Source: Desulfosediminicola ganghwensis (GTDB lineage Bacteria; Desulfobacterota; Desulfobulbia; Desulfobulbales; Desulfocapsaceae). Taken from it: a DNA stretch of 64,000 nucleotides. The DNA is taken from NCBI RefSeq assembly GCF_005116675.2, contig NZ_CP050699.1:4521001-4585000 (forward strand). The letters are read 5' to 3'. Both the position numbers and the translations under genes were made by a program. Below are positions 35,046-45,609 of this stretch, in pieces (position 1 is the first letter of the stretch; each line of letters starts with the position of its first letter). The notes beneath the pieces were generated by a model. That model did not search any database, was not told the DNA's origin, and was given only the letters and a program-made list of their open reading frames with translations.

Positions 35046-35125
35046 AGTGCCGAGTCATCCTTTGACTGACTTACCTTCTTTGCCACCAATTTGGGATATG
35101 GATAGAGGTAGTAGGCCTGACTTTT

Positions 35126-35755
35126 CTATCTCAATTTCCCCACAGGATTACCCACATAAACACCAGAATCTTCGATGTTTTTTACAACAACACCACCCAT
35201 TCCAATGACAACATCATCGCAGATAGTTATTCCTTGTCGGACGGCAGCAGCAGTCCCAAAATAAACATATTTCCCAAAGTGACAATTGCCGCTAATATTT
35301 ACAGAAGGAGCAGATGTGAAATAATCAGCCAATTCACAATCGTGGCCAATTGTGGTATGGATATTTAACTGTGTCTGTTTGCCAAGTTTGATATTACAGG
35401 TCAGAATACATCCAGCACAAATAACACTTCCTTCGCCGATGTCGACCCAGCGGGATATGACAGCGCTTGGATGGACCAAAGTTTCGTATGCTGTATCCTG
35501 CGGAAGTTGCTGTACAACTTTTTCTCTAATCCTTGGAGCACCTATTCCAATGATGGCCGTATGGATGCCCGGGTTAAATTGAGATTGGGGCCACACAGGT
35601 TTTTCCATCAATATTTTATCTTTCCAGGTTGATCCCCATAAATCATCTGGTTCCATAAAACATGAGACTTCATCAAAGCGACCCAGATCGTCTATTAAAC
35701 ACAAGACCTCTCTGGCGAAACCTCCAGTGCCGATTATACAAATACCCTTTTTCAT
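35126..35755 (-). CDS. NeuD/PglD-like sugar O- or N-acetyltransferase
   Basis: This 209-residue protein has a Rossmann-like N-terminus (GICIIGTGGFAREVLCLI). A left-handed beta-helix follows, made of hexapeptide repeats from about residue 90 (VHPSAVISRWVDIGEGSVI, AGCILTCNIKLG, NIHTTIGHDCELAD). The catalytic His is probably in TIGHDCEL. It acetylates a sugar intermediate. The chosen ATG starts the family N-terminus; the frame is open to 35821, overlapping the aminotransferase stop. Confidence 0.85.
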   Translation of the reverse strand: MKKGICIIGTGGFAREVLCLIDDLGRFDEVSCFMEPDDLWGSTWKDKILMEKPVWPQSQFNPGIHTAIIGIGAPRIREKVVQQLPQDTAYETLVHPSAVISRWVDIGEGSVICAGCILTCNIKLGKQTQLNIHTTIGHDCELADYFTSAPSVNISGNCHFGKYVYFGTAAAVRQGITICDDVVIGMGGVVVKNIEDSGVYVGNPVGKLR

Positions 35756-35817
35756 ATTAGATATCAGGTGAGTTGATGATTGTCTGTTTTGATCTATCCT
35801 TTGAGAAATCCAGGCTT

Positions 35818-36990
35818 TCAAGCAATATTCTTACCGTACCCCCGAATTGGAGCCCCACTGGGTATATTCACCACCCTGTCCGCCAGCCAAATCGAGTTTA
35901 CCAAGCCATCATTCTGACAGTCCTTGAACATAGGCAGCCGACTCATCAGCTCCCAAATCGGACGTGTCATAACGCCATGCTTATTTGTGTATTTCAAAAG
36001 CTCATCACGTTGTTCACGGTCTTTTGTCAAAACAGCATTTAACCAGTAGTTCGACTTGCACCCTACCGGCTCAGAAACGAACTGTAATTCAGTACCCTCA
36101 AAAAAAGACCTGTACTTCTCAGCCAACTCCCTCTTCAAACCCAGTAGGTATTCAAGCTGCTCCATTTGCGCACACCCAATAGCCGCATTCACATTCGTCA
36201 AACGGTAGTTATAGCCAATCTGGTCATGCACAAACTCCCATGAATGAGGGATTTTCGCCTGTGTAGTAAGATGCTTTGCCTTTTGAGCCAACCCTTCATC
36301 GTCTGTCAGAATCATGCCGCCACCGCCGGTCGTGATCAGCTTATTTCCGTTAAAACTCAATACGCCCAACTTACCAGTAGTTCCGGTATGCTGCCCTTTG
36401 TAATAACTCCCGATACTCTCAGCAGAATCCTCTACCATAGGAATCCCGTAGCGATCTAAAACCAATTCCAAATCACCCAGCTTCGCCGGATGTCCAAACG
36501 TATGCATAGGGACACAAGCTGCTACCCGACGCTGAGTGGTTCTGTTAATCGGAATACCAGCTTTCAGCTCAACATTTGCCTCCAGCCACCACGCTAAAGC
36601 ATCCGGAGAAAGCCCCAACGTATCCCGGTCCACATCCAGGAATACAGGCTCGGCCCCGGTGTAACTGATCGCATTGGCCGTCGCGATAAACGTCAAGGCC
36701 TGAGTGAGGACCTCATCCCCTCGCCTCACACCAACTAACTGCAAAGCCATATGCAGCGCTGCCGTCCCATTCATCGCCGCAACTGCAAACCGCGCCCCGG
36801 TAAACTCTGCGCACATCTCTTCAAATCTACCAACGAACGCCCCAACACTTGACACAAAATTTGAATCTATACATTCGTTCAAATACCTTTTCTCATTACC
36901 CACAAAACGAGGATCGTGGAGAGGAATAAACGCATCCGGCTCAGCAAACGATGCTCTGACGAAATCTACGATGTCGTGAAAATCAGCCAT
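35818..36990 (-). CDS. LegC-family DegT/DnrJ/EryC1 aminotransferase
   Basis: This PLP enzyme of about 390 residues has AAMNGTAALHMALQLVGV, VPMHTFGHPAKLGDLE, VEDSAESIGSYYKG and the PLP lysine in LSFNGNKLITTGGGGM. It transaminates a UDP- or CMP-type 4-keto sugar, typically in legionaminic or bacillosamine pathways. The start overlaps the next upstream gene by 8 bp, suggesting translational coupling. A fragment of a second copy lies at 33496. Confidence 0.9.
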   Translation of the reverse strand: MADFHDIVDFVRASFAEPDAFIPLHDPRFVGNEKRYLNECIDSNFVSSVGAFVGRFEEMCAEFTGARFAVAAMNGTAALHMALQLVGVRRGDEVLTQALTFIATANAISYTGAEPVFLDVDRDTLGLSPDALAWWLEANVELKAGIPINRTTQRRVAACVPMHTFGHPAKLGDLELVLDRYGIPMVEDSAESIGSYYKGQHTGTTGKLGVLSFNGNKLITTGGGGMILTDDEGLAQKAKHLTTQAKIPHSWEFVHDQIGYNYRLTNVNAAIGCAQMEQLEYLLGLKRELAEKYRSFFEGTELQFVSEPVGCKSNYWLNAVLTKDREQRDELLKYTNKHGVMTRPIWELMSRLPMFKDCQNDGLVNSIWLADRVVNIPSGAPIRGYGKNIA

Positions 36991-37624
36991 TCTCACCTAG
37001 CTCCTTAACATACACATTCGACACACTATCATCATGTATCGAAATCTGCTTTGCCAGCACAAAGCCGTTTTTTTTATAAAATCTATTTGCCGCCTTCAAA
37101 CTACCCCCAGCTATTACCTTGTAGCGAACAACACCTCTTCCCCTTAGTTCACCTTCCAGAGCCGATATCAGCGCTGCACCTACCCCACCCTGCTGCACCT
37201 CGGAATCTACAGCAATAGACAACAACTCTGTTTCTGGGAATTTTATGGATCCATTTTGTTTTTCACCAGCTTGGGAAAGTGAAGGCGCTCTAAAAGTCTC
37301 CAACAATGCTTTCAACAAAAAAGGTTTTCTCAAGAGCACCATTAGAATCTTCAGCAGTCCAATCGGGGATGACAAAGCAAATCGTTTCATTATCCCTGAA
37401 GATGTTACTGCAGAACTTATGAAACCCTGAATTTGCCCCTCCTCCTCATAAACCAGCACCAACTCACGATTTATCAAGAATGAATATAATGACTTCAAAA
37501 ACGATTGGCCCAACTTCGCTAAGAAGCCCTGGTCGATTGTTTGCAGGTGGAGCTTGGCCAGTGCCAAACTTTGATCATTGTTTGCTTTGGAAATCATATT
37601 GCTAAATCTTACCATACGGTACAT
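36983..37624 (-). CDS. GNAT-family N-acetyltransferase
   Basis: This 213-residue protein is probably cytoplasmic. Its GNAT core is in the C-terminal half: TELLSIAVDSEVQQGGVGAAL (acetyl-CoA loop QQGGVGAAL) and GSLKAANRFYKKNGFVLAK. It probably acetylates an amino sugar made by the adjacent aminotransferase. The start is uncertain (37624, or the ATG/Met codons nearby). Confidence 0.85.
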   Translation of the reverse strand: MYRMVRFSNMISKANNDQSLALAKLHLQTIDQGFLAKLGQSFLKSLYSFLINRELVLVYEEEGQIQGFISSAVTSSGIMKRFALSSPIGLLKILMVLLRKPFLLKALLETFRAPSLSQAGEKQNGSIKFPETELLSIAVDSEVQQGGVGAALISALEGELRGRGVVRYKVIAGGSLKAANRFYKKNGFVLAKQISIHDDSVSNVYVKELGENG

Positions 37625-37641
37625 GGCTAAGAATCAAAACC

Positions 37642-38865
37642 TCAGCCTATTTCTAACTGACCTTGCAAAGTTGCGACCCATTGATCAGCCAGCTCTCTCC
37701 GATCAAACATTCGCCCAGCCAATACTCTCGCATTTTGCCCCATACTTAATAGTGACTCCTTGTCATCTGCCGCAATTTCAAGCGCATCGGCAAATGCTTC
37801 AGGGTCGTCAGGCGGCACTGCAAAACCGCACCTACTTTCCTCGATCATACCAGCCAGCCAGCCGGGATAATTATTCAACACTGGAAGTCCCGAAGCAATA
37901 TAGTCAAAAAATTTGTTTGGAGAGGTACCGAAATAAAACGCGGGAACATTAGCTAAGAGCTGCAGGCCAAGATCGGCTTCACTCAGCAGACCAGCCAATT
38001 TCGTTTTATTCACCGGATCATGGAATATTACATTCTCAAGTTTTTCAGACTTTGCCCGTTCCTGGAGGCCGTCTTTAAGTTTTCCCTGGCCGACCAGAAC
38101 CAGCTTTATATCTGACCGACCACGCTCTTTCAATACGTTGGCCGCATCCAGAGCTGCATCCAATCCATTAGCGATACCATGTGTACCAGTAAATACTGCC
38201 ATGAGATCATCCTTAGCAACACCTACTGGACGCCAATGTTCTGAAGTGTTAGAAAAAATAGCTAGGTCACATCCGTTGGGTACCAAAGTGATCAGCTCAC
38301 GCTTTACTCCACGTTTTGCAATGCCGTCAACAATGCCGGGAGAGAGACCAATGCAACGATGTGCTGATCGGTAAGACGCCCACTCAAGAAATGACATCAA
38401 ACCAAGTACAACTGGATTTTTGATAACGCCCATCTCTCTAGGAAGCTCAGGCCAGAGATCACGCACTTCAAAAACAAAAGGTTTTCGACGGAACCAACGA
38501 GCAAATATACCTGGGATTCCTGCAGTCAGTGGAGTCGTGGTCGCAAAAAGTACATCATACTTCTCTGAAAATGCCAGACCAATACTTCGCAATGCAAATT
38601 TGAGAAATAACGTTGTCCGTTTAACAAAACCATCACTGTTGGAATACACCAGATCAAATTCGATGACATCAATTCCATCAACACTCCCGCGACGCACCCC
38701 TTTTGTAAACTTTTGATCAAGACCGGTATTACCGCCACCATAACTACCGCACACCATTGTAACAGTATGCCCATGGTGAATGGCCCTGCGCGCCATTTCA
38801 TAAGAGCGGATTCCAGCAGAACCTTGAGGCGTAGAAAAATGCTGATGAAAATAGAGTATGTGCAT
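37642..38865 (-). CDS. GT4-type glycosyltransferase (WbuB-like)
   Basis: This 407-residue GT-B enzyme has an N-terminal HILYFHQHFSTPQGSAGIRS and FEVRDLWPELPREMGVI. The C-terminal nucleotide-sugar half contains VFTGTHGIANGLDAALDAA and the GTSPNKFFDYIASGLPVL acidic region. It transfers a sugar to the lipid-linked repeat on the cytoplasmic side. It lies 17 bp before the GNAT gene. Confidence 0.92.
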   Translation of the reverse strand: MHILYFHQHFSTPQGSAGIRSYEMARRAIHHGHTVTMVCGSYGGGNTGLDQKFTKGVRRGSVDGIDVIEFDLVYSNSDGFVKRTTLFLKFALRSIGLAFSEKYDVLFATTTPLTAGIPGIFARWFRRKPFVFEVRDLWPELPREMGVIKNPVVLGLMSFLEWASYRSAHRCIGLSPGIVDGIAKRGVKRELITLVPNGCDLAIFSNTSEHWRPVGVAKDDLMAVFTGTHGIANGLDAALDAANVLKERGRSDIKLVLVGQGKLKDGLQERAKSEKLENVIFHDPVNKTKLAGLLSEADLGLQLLANVPAFYFGTSPNKFFDYIASGLPVLNNYPGWLAGMIEESRCGFAVPPDDPEAFADALEIAADDKESLLSMGQNARVLAGRMFDRRELADQWVATLQGQLEIG

Positions 38866-38938
38866 TGGACCGGAATTTGATTGTTAAATTTCAGAATATT
38901 AGAGTTTGCCGACGGTTAACAACTATGAAACACATATA

Positions 38939-40771
38939 TCAATCCAGAAAGAGGTCAGTTTTGATTATTGCAGCTCCGGCTGGCAATGCAATTTCAAGCA
39001 CTGGCAGGGGTTCCTTTTGCATGTAGTACCTGGATTCCCAGCCAGCGGACAGGGACAGCTGCACAGGAGAGTCATTCACTGATACTGAGAGCTTTAGTTT
39101 TTCTCCAACGCATAAATTGCCTGCCAGCTTCCACTCGCCGGGCGCGAGTCGCCAACGCAAAATAGCTGTTGAATATGAGCCAGAGATTTCATCAACAACG
39201 TGCCAGCTTGTCCCCTCAGCCCGAACAGTTCTTCGATGTCGGTTCTTCCTGTAGTCTTTGTACGCTCCTGTCCAGGAAATAGAGCCACCTACTCGCTGAA
39301 TTCCCCAATAATCATCCATCTTAATCCAGGCACCAAAAAGGAATCGCCCTAACCGTGGCATCTGGCTCATGCCGTCAAACTGAATGGTATTGTGAGATTC
39401 CGTACCTGAGAAATAATCAAGCGTTTCGAGATCCGTGTTATAACTGAAAGTTCCGCCATCTCTTAGAACATTTTGCCCTTTATGCCAAAGGTCAAAATGC
39501 AGTGCATCTGCATGACTCGGGCGAAAACGAAAACGGGGATATCGAATCAGCCCCATAGCTTCATTCATACGAATTACCACATAGCCACCATGATCAAACT
39601 CATTGCACTCAGGCTTCGTTGCATAATTCTTGGGCAAGTCAATTCCCAACCACTGTAATGGCGTGTTCCAATCTCCAACACCCGAGTAAGCACACTTCCC
39701 GGCAAACAGTGCCATGGCCATCTGTACTGAAGGCCTGAAATCCCGATAATCCGTATCTGATAGCGGAAGAAGTCGTGCACCGTCATTTGCTCCAATATTA
39801 GGAGCATCTCCATTCTCTTCCTGTACCAACATGTACAGCCATTGAGCGGAAGATGCTGCTTTCGAATAGAACCGCGTACTGAACGTTGATAATTTGAAAC
39901 GCTGTCGCCAAACTTCCACCATAGAGAGGGTGTCGAGCAACACACGATGATAGTTAACCGAATACTGACTAAAGCCTCCATCGTCGTCAATCAAGTTGGC
40001 AACGCGATTTTCCAACCACTTACGCCCACTACGCTGCCATTTGAACCCTTCCGGAATACCATGGGCAACCAACAGACTCCCGCCTATAAAAAGTGCAGCA
40101 GCTTCAGAGGAACCATGATTGTTGTCTTGGCCCACCGCATACCTGATCGTTGGGGCAATACGTCGCAGATGAATCCTGACCATATCCAGTAACGATTGAG
40201 ACGGTGAGTCAACCTGCTTGAGAATGAGAGCTGCTATCGTCAAATGCATCACACGAATAGACGCTTCCTGGCCACATTTCCAATTTACTCCCATATATGG
40301 CGGGTTTTTTAAAGACCAGTCGTCCAGCCATGCATTCAGCCTTCTTAGAGAACTCGTATCACCTGAAGCAGCCCGCTGGGCTAAACACAACACCCAGTCA
40401 AAGCGCGAAGCCTCCCATATGGTTTTAATATCACCAGCACCATCGTCAAAATCACTTAACTCCCACCAGGGATCGTCTGCTTTAGTCTCTCTCCCGTTAA
40501 AGACATTGCTATGCCATGCAGGTACCCCTGAGAGAGGAACTTCCTTCCATCCGAAGTAAAGGGCACTAGCATTCCATTCGGAGCTTGGCTTTATGCCTGG
40601 CACTGAAATTTCCGTGCTCCTGAAAAAAGGACCGAGAGCTGGTTGCTCCCTGATCCTTTTTATTGGGTTCAAACCAGCCTTCAGCCCAATTCGATAACCT
40701 GCCACCCGGGCGATAGAGATAAGTCCAAGACGATAGTAGGTTGAGAGTTTTAGTAATGCGTTCGAGAGCAT
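38939..40771 (-). CDS. Heparinase II/III-like polysaccharide lyase
   Basis: This 610-residue protein has an N-terminal alpha-helical toroid (about 90-350; includes GQDNNHGSSEAAALFIGG and QYSVNYHRVLLDTLSM). The C-terminal beta-sheet heparinase domain (about 380-600) contains RPSHADALHFDLWHKGQNVL and LDYFSGTESHNTIQFDG. No signal peptide is seen. Such proteins in exopolysaccharide loci probably modify or degrade uronate-containing polymer, which fits the ManNAcA-type genes further on. Confidence 0.88.
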   Translation of the reverse strand: MLSNALLKLSTYYRLGLISIARVAGYRIGLKAGLNPIKRIREQPALGPFFRSTEISVPGIKPSSEWNASALYFGWKEVPLSGVPAWHSNVFNGRETKADDPWWELSDFDDGAGDIKTIWEASRFDWVLCLAQRAASGDTSSLRRLNAWLDDWSLKNPPYMGVNWKCGQEASIRVMHLTIAALILKQVDSPSQSLLDMVRIHLRRIAPTIRYAVGQDNNHGSSEAAALFIGGSLLVAHGIPEGFKWQRSGRKWLENRVANLIDDDGGFSQYSVNYHRVLLDTLSMVEVWRQRFKLSTFSTRFYSKAASSAQWLYMLVQEENGDAPNIGANDGARLLPLSDTDYRDFRPSVQMAMALFAGKCAYSGVGDWNTPLQWLGIDLPKNYATKPECNEFDHGGYVVIRMNEAMGLIRYPRFRFRPSHADALHFDLWHKGQNVLRDGGTFSYNTDLETLDYFSGTESHNTIQFDGMSQMPRLGRFLFGAWIKMDDYWGIQRVGGSISWTGAYKDYRKNRHRRTVRAEGTSWHVVDEISGSYSTAILRWRLAPGEWKLAGNLCVGEKLKLSVSVNDSPVQLSLSAGWESRYYMQKEPLPVLEIALPAGAAIIKTDLFLD

Positions 40772-40773
40772 GG

Positions 40774-41019
40774 CTAGCAGGAAAAGAAGTGGAGGAATCC
40801 GTGATATCGAGCAAGCATAAATGAAGTCGGATTGTCGAGCATTTTTCCTAGAATAGTATCAATAGTCTTCGTCTTATCAACCAACCGTTCATGCTGACCA
40901 GCAACCATGTGTCCACAACCTCTTACGCAGTCCAACCAAATGTCCAAGTCGGAATTCTCATCATTGCTATATCTTTTCTTAGCAAGAAAATGCACCTCAA
41001 ACCCCAACCCAGCCACCAC
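40774..41019 (-). CDS. Possible small protein filling the gap between two operon genes
   Basis: An open frame of up to 81 codons begins with GTG inside the last codons of the bi-domain gene and stops 2 bp before the heparinase-like start codon. It spans the whole gap. No domain is recognised; the residues are mixed, with two Cys and two Met-Ala-Gly-type words. The tight fit to both neighbours is the only support, and it could be a decayed gene end. Confidence 0.3.
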   Translation of the reverse strand: MVAGLGFEVHFLAKKRYSNDENSDLDIWLDCVRGCGHMVAGQHERLVDKTKTIDTILGKMLDNPTSFMLARYHGFLHFFSC

Positions 41020-43204
41020 TCTTCAAGGATTCAATCGCCGCAAAACTAGCCTTCGTTGTATTGATGAGTGATTTATAGGGAATCAGCGCGCTCTTACTAC
41101 CATTCACCTGTTCCACCAACAGGTCAAACTGAGCCTTATGCCCCTTATCCTGCTTCGACTTCAGTTTGCGGAACCCAAGAACTCCAAACGCCCGAAGTTC
41201 GCGCCAATTGTCCAGCACAAAGCTCTTTTCCTGGGCATGCACCTCAACCCGCTCTTTCGAATAACTCTTTGAGCCGTTTGCAAAGTAGTTAATCACTGCA
41301 TTCGTTCCATTGGCATACCTCAGCAGAATAGAGGCATTATCGGTATCTTCCTGTGGATCAGAGCCAAAAGCATTCATACACACTGCACTCACCTCTGAAT
41401 CAGCCAGATAGCTGCACAGGTCGATATAGTGACATGCCTCGCCTATAATACGCCCCCCTCCAACAGTCAAATCATGCACCCATGCACTCGGGGGAATAAA
41501 GCCTGCATTCATTGTCGCTACAATGTTCTTCGGACCATCTCCAACCACTGATTTCAGTTTCACTGCTAACGGGGCAAAGCGACGGTTAAAGCCAATAGTC
41601 AGGGTTAACTGTGGATTGAGGCTTAAGGCTTGCTGATAAGCTTCTTCAACCTTATCTAGCTCATCCGGGTTCAGACAGAGTGGCTTTTCGACAAAGACGC
41701 TTTTACCTGCATTGAGCGACTCTGTAACCATTCGCGCATGTAGATCATGCCGGGTTGTAACCATTACCAGATCAATCTCATCATCCTTCAGGATTTCCTT
41801 ATAATCCGACGTGGCATGTGAAGCTTTGGCTTTTTTTGCCAGAGTGGTTGCCGACAAACCACCCGCAGATGCGATGTATTTCAAATTTGCCTTCAATCCT
41901 TTAAAAGCCGGCAATACCGTAGCCGCAGTAAAATTGCCCGCACCGATAATTCCTATTGCATTGCGATCAGATGAGGTTTTTAACTTTAGACTTGAAGTGT
42001 TAGAACGCGCTGTATTCGTTATGCTATTATTTTCATGCTGCATGCCTTCGGCACCATCGCACTGCTTTCCAACATAAACGACCGACGAGTCATTGATCAC
42101 TTCATCATAAACAAGAAGAGATGCAATAGAGGAGGTCCCCCCCATCTCTCCATAAATTTCAATATAGTCCTTCAAAGGTACTCGTTCGGTAATCAATGGA
42201 TCTACACTCAATTGCCCGGAACTGATCGATTGAAGAATGGCTTCAAAGTTGCGCTTTTCGGTCCATCTCACAAACCCGATCGGGTAATCCTGACCTTTGG
42301 ACTCATACTCCTCGTCATATCGGCCCGGTCCGTAAGAACAGGAGACCTGGAAGGACAACTCCTTCTCATAAAAATCGACACGGGAAATATCAAGACCAAT
42401 CACACCGACCAGCACAATACGCCCACGCTTACGGCTCATCCGAGCCGACTGGGTAATAATTTCGTTCGACTTGGAGGACGCGGTAATCAACACCCCATCC
42501 GCACCCACGCCGCCAGTCTCTTGCTCAACGAACTTCACCTGATCGGTACCATTCGATGGGTTGACAGCAATTACTCCCATCGAATTGGCGAGATCAACTT
42601 TCTGCTGATCAAAATCAAACCCGATAACCCGGCAACCATTGGCCCGTAGAATCTGAGCAGAAATCAAGCCGATTAAGCCCAAGCCGACCACAACAACCGC
42701 CTCACCAAATGAGGGATTCAGTAGGCGGATGCCCTGCAGGCCGATGGAGCCGACAACTGTAAACGCAGCCTCTTCATCGGAGACATTGTCCGGAATCATT
42801 GCGCAAAGATTTTTGGGGACGCAGACCATCTCAGCGTGTGGACCGTTCGAGGCCACCCGATCTCCTACTTTAAATTCCGTCACCCCGTGCCCAACCGCAA
42901 CTACGCTGCCAACATTGCAATAACCGAGTGGCAGTGGTTGTCCCAACTTGTTAAACACCGCCTCCAATGTTGGCATCAGGCCATCACTCCGAATCTTCTC
43001 CAGTACCTGCTTAACTTTATCCGGCTGTGCTTGCGCCTTAGCAAGCAATGATCCCTTCCCGAATTCTACCAACATCTTTTCGGTGCCAAGTGATACAAGA
43101 GAACGTGTCGTCTGAATCAACACATAACCCGCCCGTATCGCCGGAGCTGGCACTTCTTCAAGTATAGTGTCGCCTGATTTTAAATTTTGTATTATCTGCT
43201 TCAT
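40997..43204 (-). CDS. Bi-domain oxidoreductase: Zn-type alcohol dehydrogenase plus Gfo/Idh/MocA
   Basis: This 735-residue cytoplasmic fusion has two parts. Residues 1-370 are a medium-chain dehydrogenase (PLGYCNVGSVVAVGHGVTEF, NAD motif VVVGLGLIGLISAQIL). Residues about 410-735 are a Gfo/Idh/MocA dehydrogenase (GIIGAGNFTAATVLPAFK, EKPLCLNPDEL and GEACHYIDLCSYL). This architecture is typical of exopolysaccharide loci next to heparinase-like genes. It presumably oxidises a nucleotide-linked sugar, but the reaction is not established. Confidence 0.9.
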   Translation of the reverse strand: MKQIIQNLKSGDTILEEVPAPAIRAGYVLIQTTRSLVSLGTEKMLVEFGKGSLLAKAQAQPDKVKQVLEKIRSDGLMPTLEAVFNKLGQPLPLGYCNVGSVVAVGHGVTEFKVGDRVASNGPHAEMVCVPKNLCAMIPDNVSDEEAAFTVVGSIGLQGIRLLNPSFGEAVVVVGLGLIGLISAQILRANGCRVIGFDFDQQKVDLANSMGVIAVNPSNGTDQVKFVEQETGGVGADGVLITASSKSNEIITQSARMSRKRGRIVLVGVIGLDISRVDFYEKELSFQVSCSYGPGRYDEEYESKGQDYPIGFVRWTEKRNFEAILQSISSGQLSVDPLITERVPLKDYIEIYGEMGGTSSIASLLVYDEVINDSSVVYVGKQCDGAEGMQHENNSITNTARSNTSSLKLKTSSDRNAIGIIGAGNFTAATVLPAFKGLKANLKYIASAGGLSATTLAKKAKASHATSDYKEILKDDEIDLVMVTTRHDLHARMVTESLNAGKSVFVEKPLCLNPDELDKVEEAYQQALSLNPQLTLTIGFNRRFAPLAVKLKSVVGDGPKNIVATMNAGFIPPSAWVHDLTVGGGRIIGEACHYIDLCSYLADSEVSAVCMNAFGSDPQEDTDNASILLRYANGTNAVINYFANGSKSYSKERVEVHAQEKSFVLDNWRELRAFGVLGFRKLKSKQDKGHKAQFDLLVEQVNGSKSALIPYKSLINTTKASFAAIESLKSGGWVGV

Positions 43205-43597
43205 ATTGTGTTAATTTGTCCTCATTAAAATCAGAAAGGATGGATTTAAATGGTAAGGTTACGACGTTGTCTAAATAGAAAATCTAGAGTAATCGACCTC
43301 GACGATATTTTCAAAGAAGCAGCTTTACCATCACGGTGCTATCCATTAGTTCAAGTTCTGACAGGCTTAGATTATCAAAATCCTTAAGCCAAATTAGGCG
43401 AACATTAGCATTCATATCTTGAAACCTAAAATTAATATTTTCATTGGCTACACACTGCGAGCATTAGTAATTCTAGTTAAAGAGACATCTACCGCTATCG
43501 CACAACTTTTTTTACAATGGATCCAAAAAAACATATCAATTGTAAATTAAAGTATTGGATTGCCTCGCTCACCAAGCTATCTCAACATAATTATTTA

Positions 43598-44152
43598 TTA
43601 ATGTGTTTCTGGATCACGCATACGTATCAGCCTAGCCGGAGACCCTCCAACAATATTATTTGCAGGGATATCTTTTGTAACAACACTACCCCCTGCCACC
43701 ACGGCACCTTCCCCGATTGTAACTCCCGGGAGGATAAGGCAATTTGCTCCAATCCAAACATCATTCCCAATAACAACAGATTTAGCAACCCTTCCACTAT
43801 TAAATATTTTATAACCAATCGGAGGGATTTTATGATTAGTCGATAAAATTTGGGTACGATAACCTACAAGGCTCCTATCACCAATACTTACACCGCCTCC
43901 TGTAGTAACGATCACTTGATAGGCGAGATCTACATCGTCTCCTATTATAAGTTGATGGGAAGGGGCTTTGGTAATCCATACTCCTGGATAAAATACGACA
44001 CGTTTCCCTACTTTAGCCCCTAACAAACGTAAAAATATCGATTTTAAATAATTACAAAACCGGTACCTGGGTAAGGTAAACAGCATTTGCATCACACATT
44101 CAAAGGTTACAACAAAAAAGGGATGAAGAAAATTATTAACACTTCGTAGCAT
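43598..44152 (-). CDS. WcaF/WbbJ-like hexapeptide acyltransferase
   Basis: This 184-residue left-handed beta-helix protein has repeats [29 protein letters not shown] and [19 protein letters not shown]. The C-terminal loop is GGSPARLIR. The catalytic His is probably in STNHKIPP. It would O-acetylate a sugar of the polymer. GAGG sits 5 bp before the ATG at 44152, which begins 2 bp after the upstream stop. The 393-bp gap to its left (43205-43597) is AT-rich with no clear gene. Confidence 0.88.
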   Translation of the reverse strand: MLRSVNNFLHPFFVVTFECVMQMLFTLPRYRFCNYLKSIFLRLLGAKVGKRVVFYPGVWITKAPSHQLIIGDDVDLAYQVIVTTGGGVSIGDRSLVGYRTQILSTNHKIPPIGYKIFNSGRVAKSVVIGNDVWIGANCLILPGVTIGEGAVVAGGSVVTKDIPANNIVGGSPARLIRMRDPETH

Positions 44153-44154
44153 AT

Positions 44155-45366
44155 TTACCTCGAACATATAACAGGCCACTTTATACAGCGACGTTCCTCT
44201 GATGGACACGGACCAAGAAATTTAGCCTTTTCCATTTCAATCAAATAGAGATTGAGTTTCTCCTCCGGAGTTGGATAATTAGCTAACTGAAGAGAGCCTT
44301 TTTCAATTACATCCTTCCTAAGAGCATCATTATCTAATAGGGTTCTTAACATTCCTGCAGATTCAAATGAATTCTCGGGGTTCAAATACAACGCACCTCC
44401 TCCGCAAGAACCTCTAGACCAGTCTGAATCGGTTACAACAAGAGGTTTACGCATTCGCCACGCCTCAATAAAGTTATTACTAAAGCTTTCAAGAATACTA
44501 AACGTACACATTACATCACAGCAATCAATAAGAGTAGCGCACTCATCTGAAGCGACAGGTCCGACTAACTCCAAATAGTCTTCAACGCCTTCTTTTACAA
44601 AGGCCAACTGGACCATCTTAGCGTAATCTGAATCACAATTAATAGTAAATACTACACAAAAATCTCGTGCGCCTTGTTTAACCATCTCACGAGTAATGGC
44701 GGCCATTGCTACTAACCTTTTATTTGGATGAGGGCCGCACAAATGAAGAAACTTAAATTTCTTTGGCAATTTTGATTCAAATACGGAAAGTAGGTCACCT
44801 TTAACATTTTCAGGTTTTACAAGTTGGCTTGGAGCCATATTTACAACACCTACACGTTCTTCAGGAAAGTTGCATAGTTCGATCGCCCTCTTTCGTAAAA
44901 CCTCAGTCTCAAAGATCCAGTAATCTGCCTTTTGTATTTGCTTGCGCCGGAAGAAATCCTTCATTTCAAAAAGATAACGATATTTCCCTGCTTGTGCCCA
45001 AAATGGAATTTCTGGGTAAAATAAATTTGAATAGGCACACCCATTCACATTTATCAAATAGTCAGTGGCGTGAAGCATTGGGGGGCCAAAAAGTGTAAAG
45101 CATATTTGTCCCCGGTCATACGTATCGCGGCAATTAGACTCATGAATTAATCGGCTACAAATATTGTTCGGGACTCTGATATATTCATATCCATATTCTT
45201 CGCATAGCGTCTCAAGAACAGACCCAGCCTTTAGTACCGAAATAAACGTATTTGGTTTCTTCAGCCCATGCAATGTACTCAAAAAACTAGCTGCATTCTG
45301 CAATCCTCCACCAGATGAAATTGGTAGAAAATTCAAAATAATTCGAGAACCTACTTTAACTCTCAC
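44155..45366 (-). CDS. GT-B glycosyltransferase
   Basis: This 403-residue protein has an N-terminal [20 protein letters not shown] and a C-terminal GT4/GT1-like half with [18 protein letters not shown]. It also has [20 protein letters not shown] and [20 protein letters not shown], the usual Glu-containing donor motif region. It starts with GTG, preceded by GGTGAGG. It is the first gene before the dead IS3 element. Confidence 0.85.
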   Translation of the reverse strand: MRVKVGSRIILNFLPISSGGGLQNAASFLSTLHGLKKPNTFISVLKAGSVLETLCEEYGYEYIRVPNNICSRLIHESNCRDTYDRGQICFTLFGPPMLHATDYLINVNGCAYSNLFYPEIPFWAQAGKYRYLFEMKDFFRRKQIQKADYWIFETEVLRKRAIELCNFPEERVGVVNMAPSQLVKPENVKGDLLSVFESKLPKKFKFLHLCGPHPNKRLVAMAAITREMVKQGARDFCVVFTINCDSDYAKMVQLAFVKEGVEDYLELVGPVASDECATLIDCCDVMCTFSILESFSNNFIEAWRMRKPLVVTDSDWSRGSCGGGALYLNPENSFESAGMLRTLLDNDALRKDVIEKGSLQLANYPTPEEKLNLYLIEMEKAKFLGPCPSEERRCIKWPVICSR

Positions 45367-45609
45367 GATTCAACCTCACCTTCCTCCTGGCAATATACAA
45401 CCTGACACAACATTCCATACTACAGCACCTCAGGTAGGTTCTATTTATAAATCGCTAATAAAAACATTTCAAAACATTTAAAAGGAAAAAATAATTTTAT
45501 TAAGTTAAACATTAATCACCGTAACTTTAATATCGAAATATCACCGAATCATTTGCTGAACACCACCACGCGCCCATAGTGTTAAACTTAATTTCGGTTT
45601 CATTGAGGT

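Noticed and set aside
43340-43450. Minus-strand open stretch (MNANVRLIWLKDFDNL) in the gap before the WcaF-like gene
   Set aside because: It looks slightly protein-like but is short, has no start signal and matches no family I know; it could be a remnant but is not supportable.
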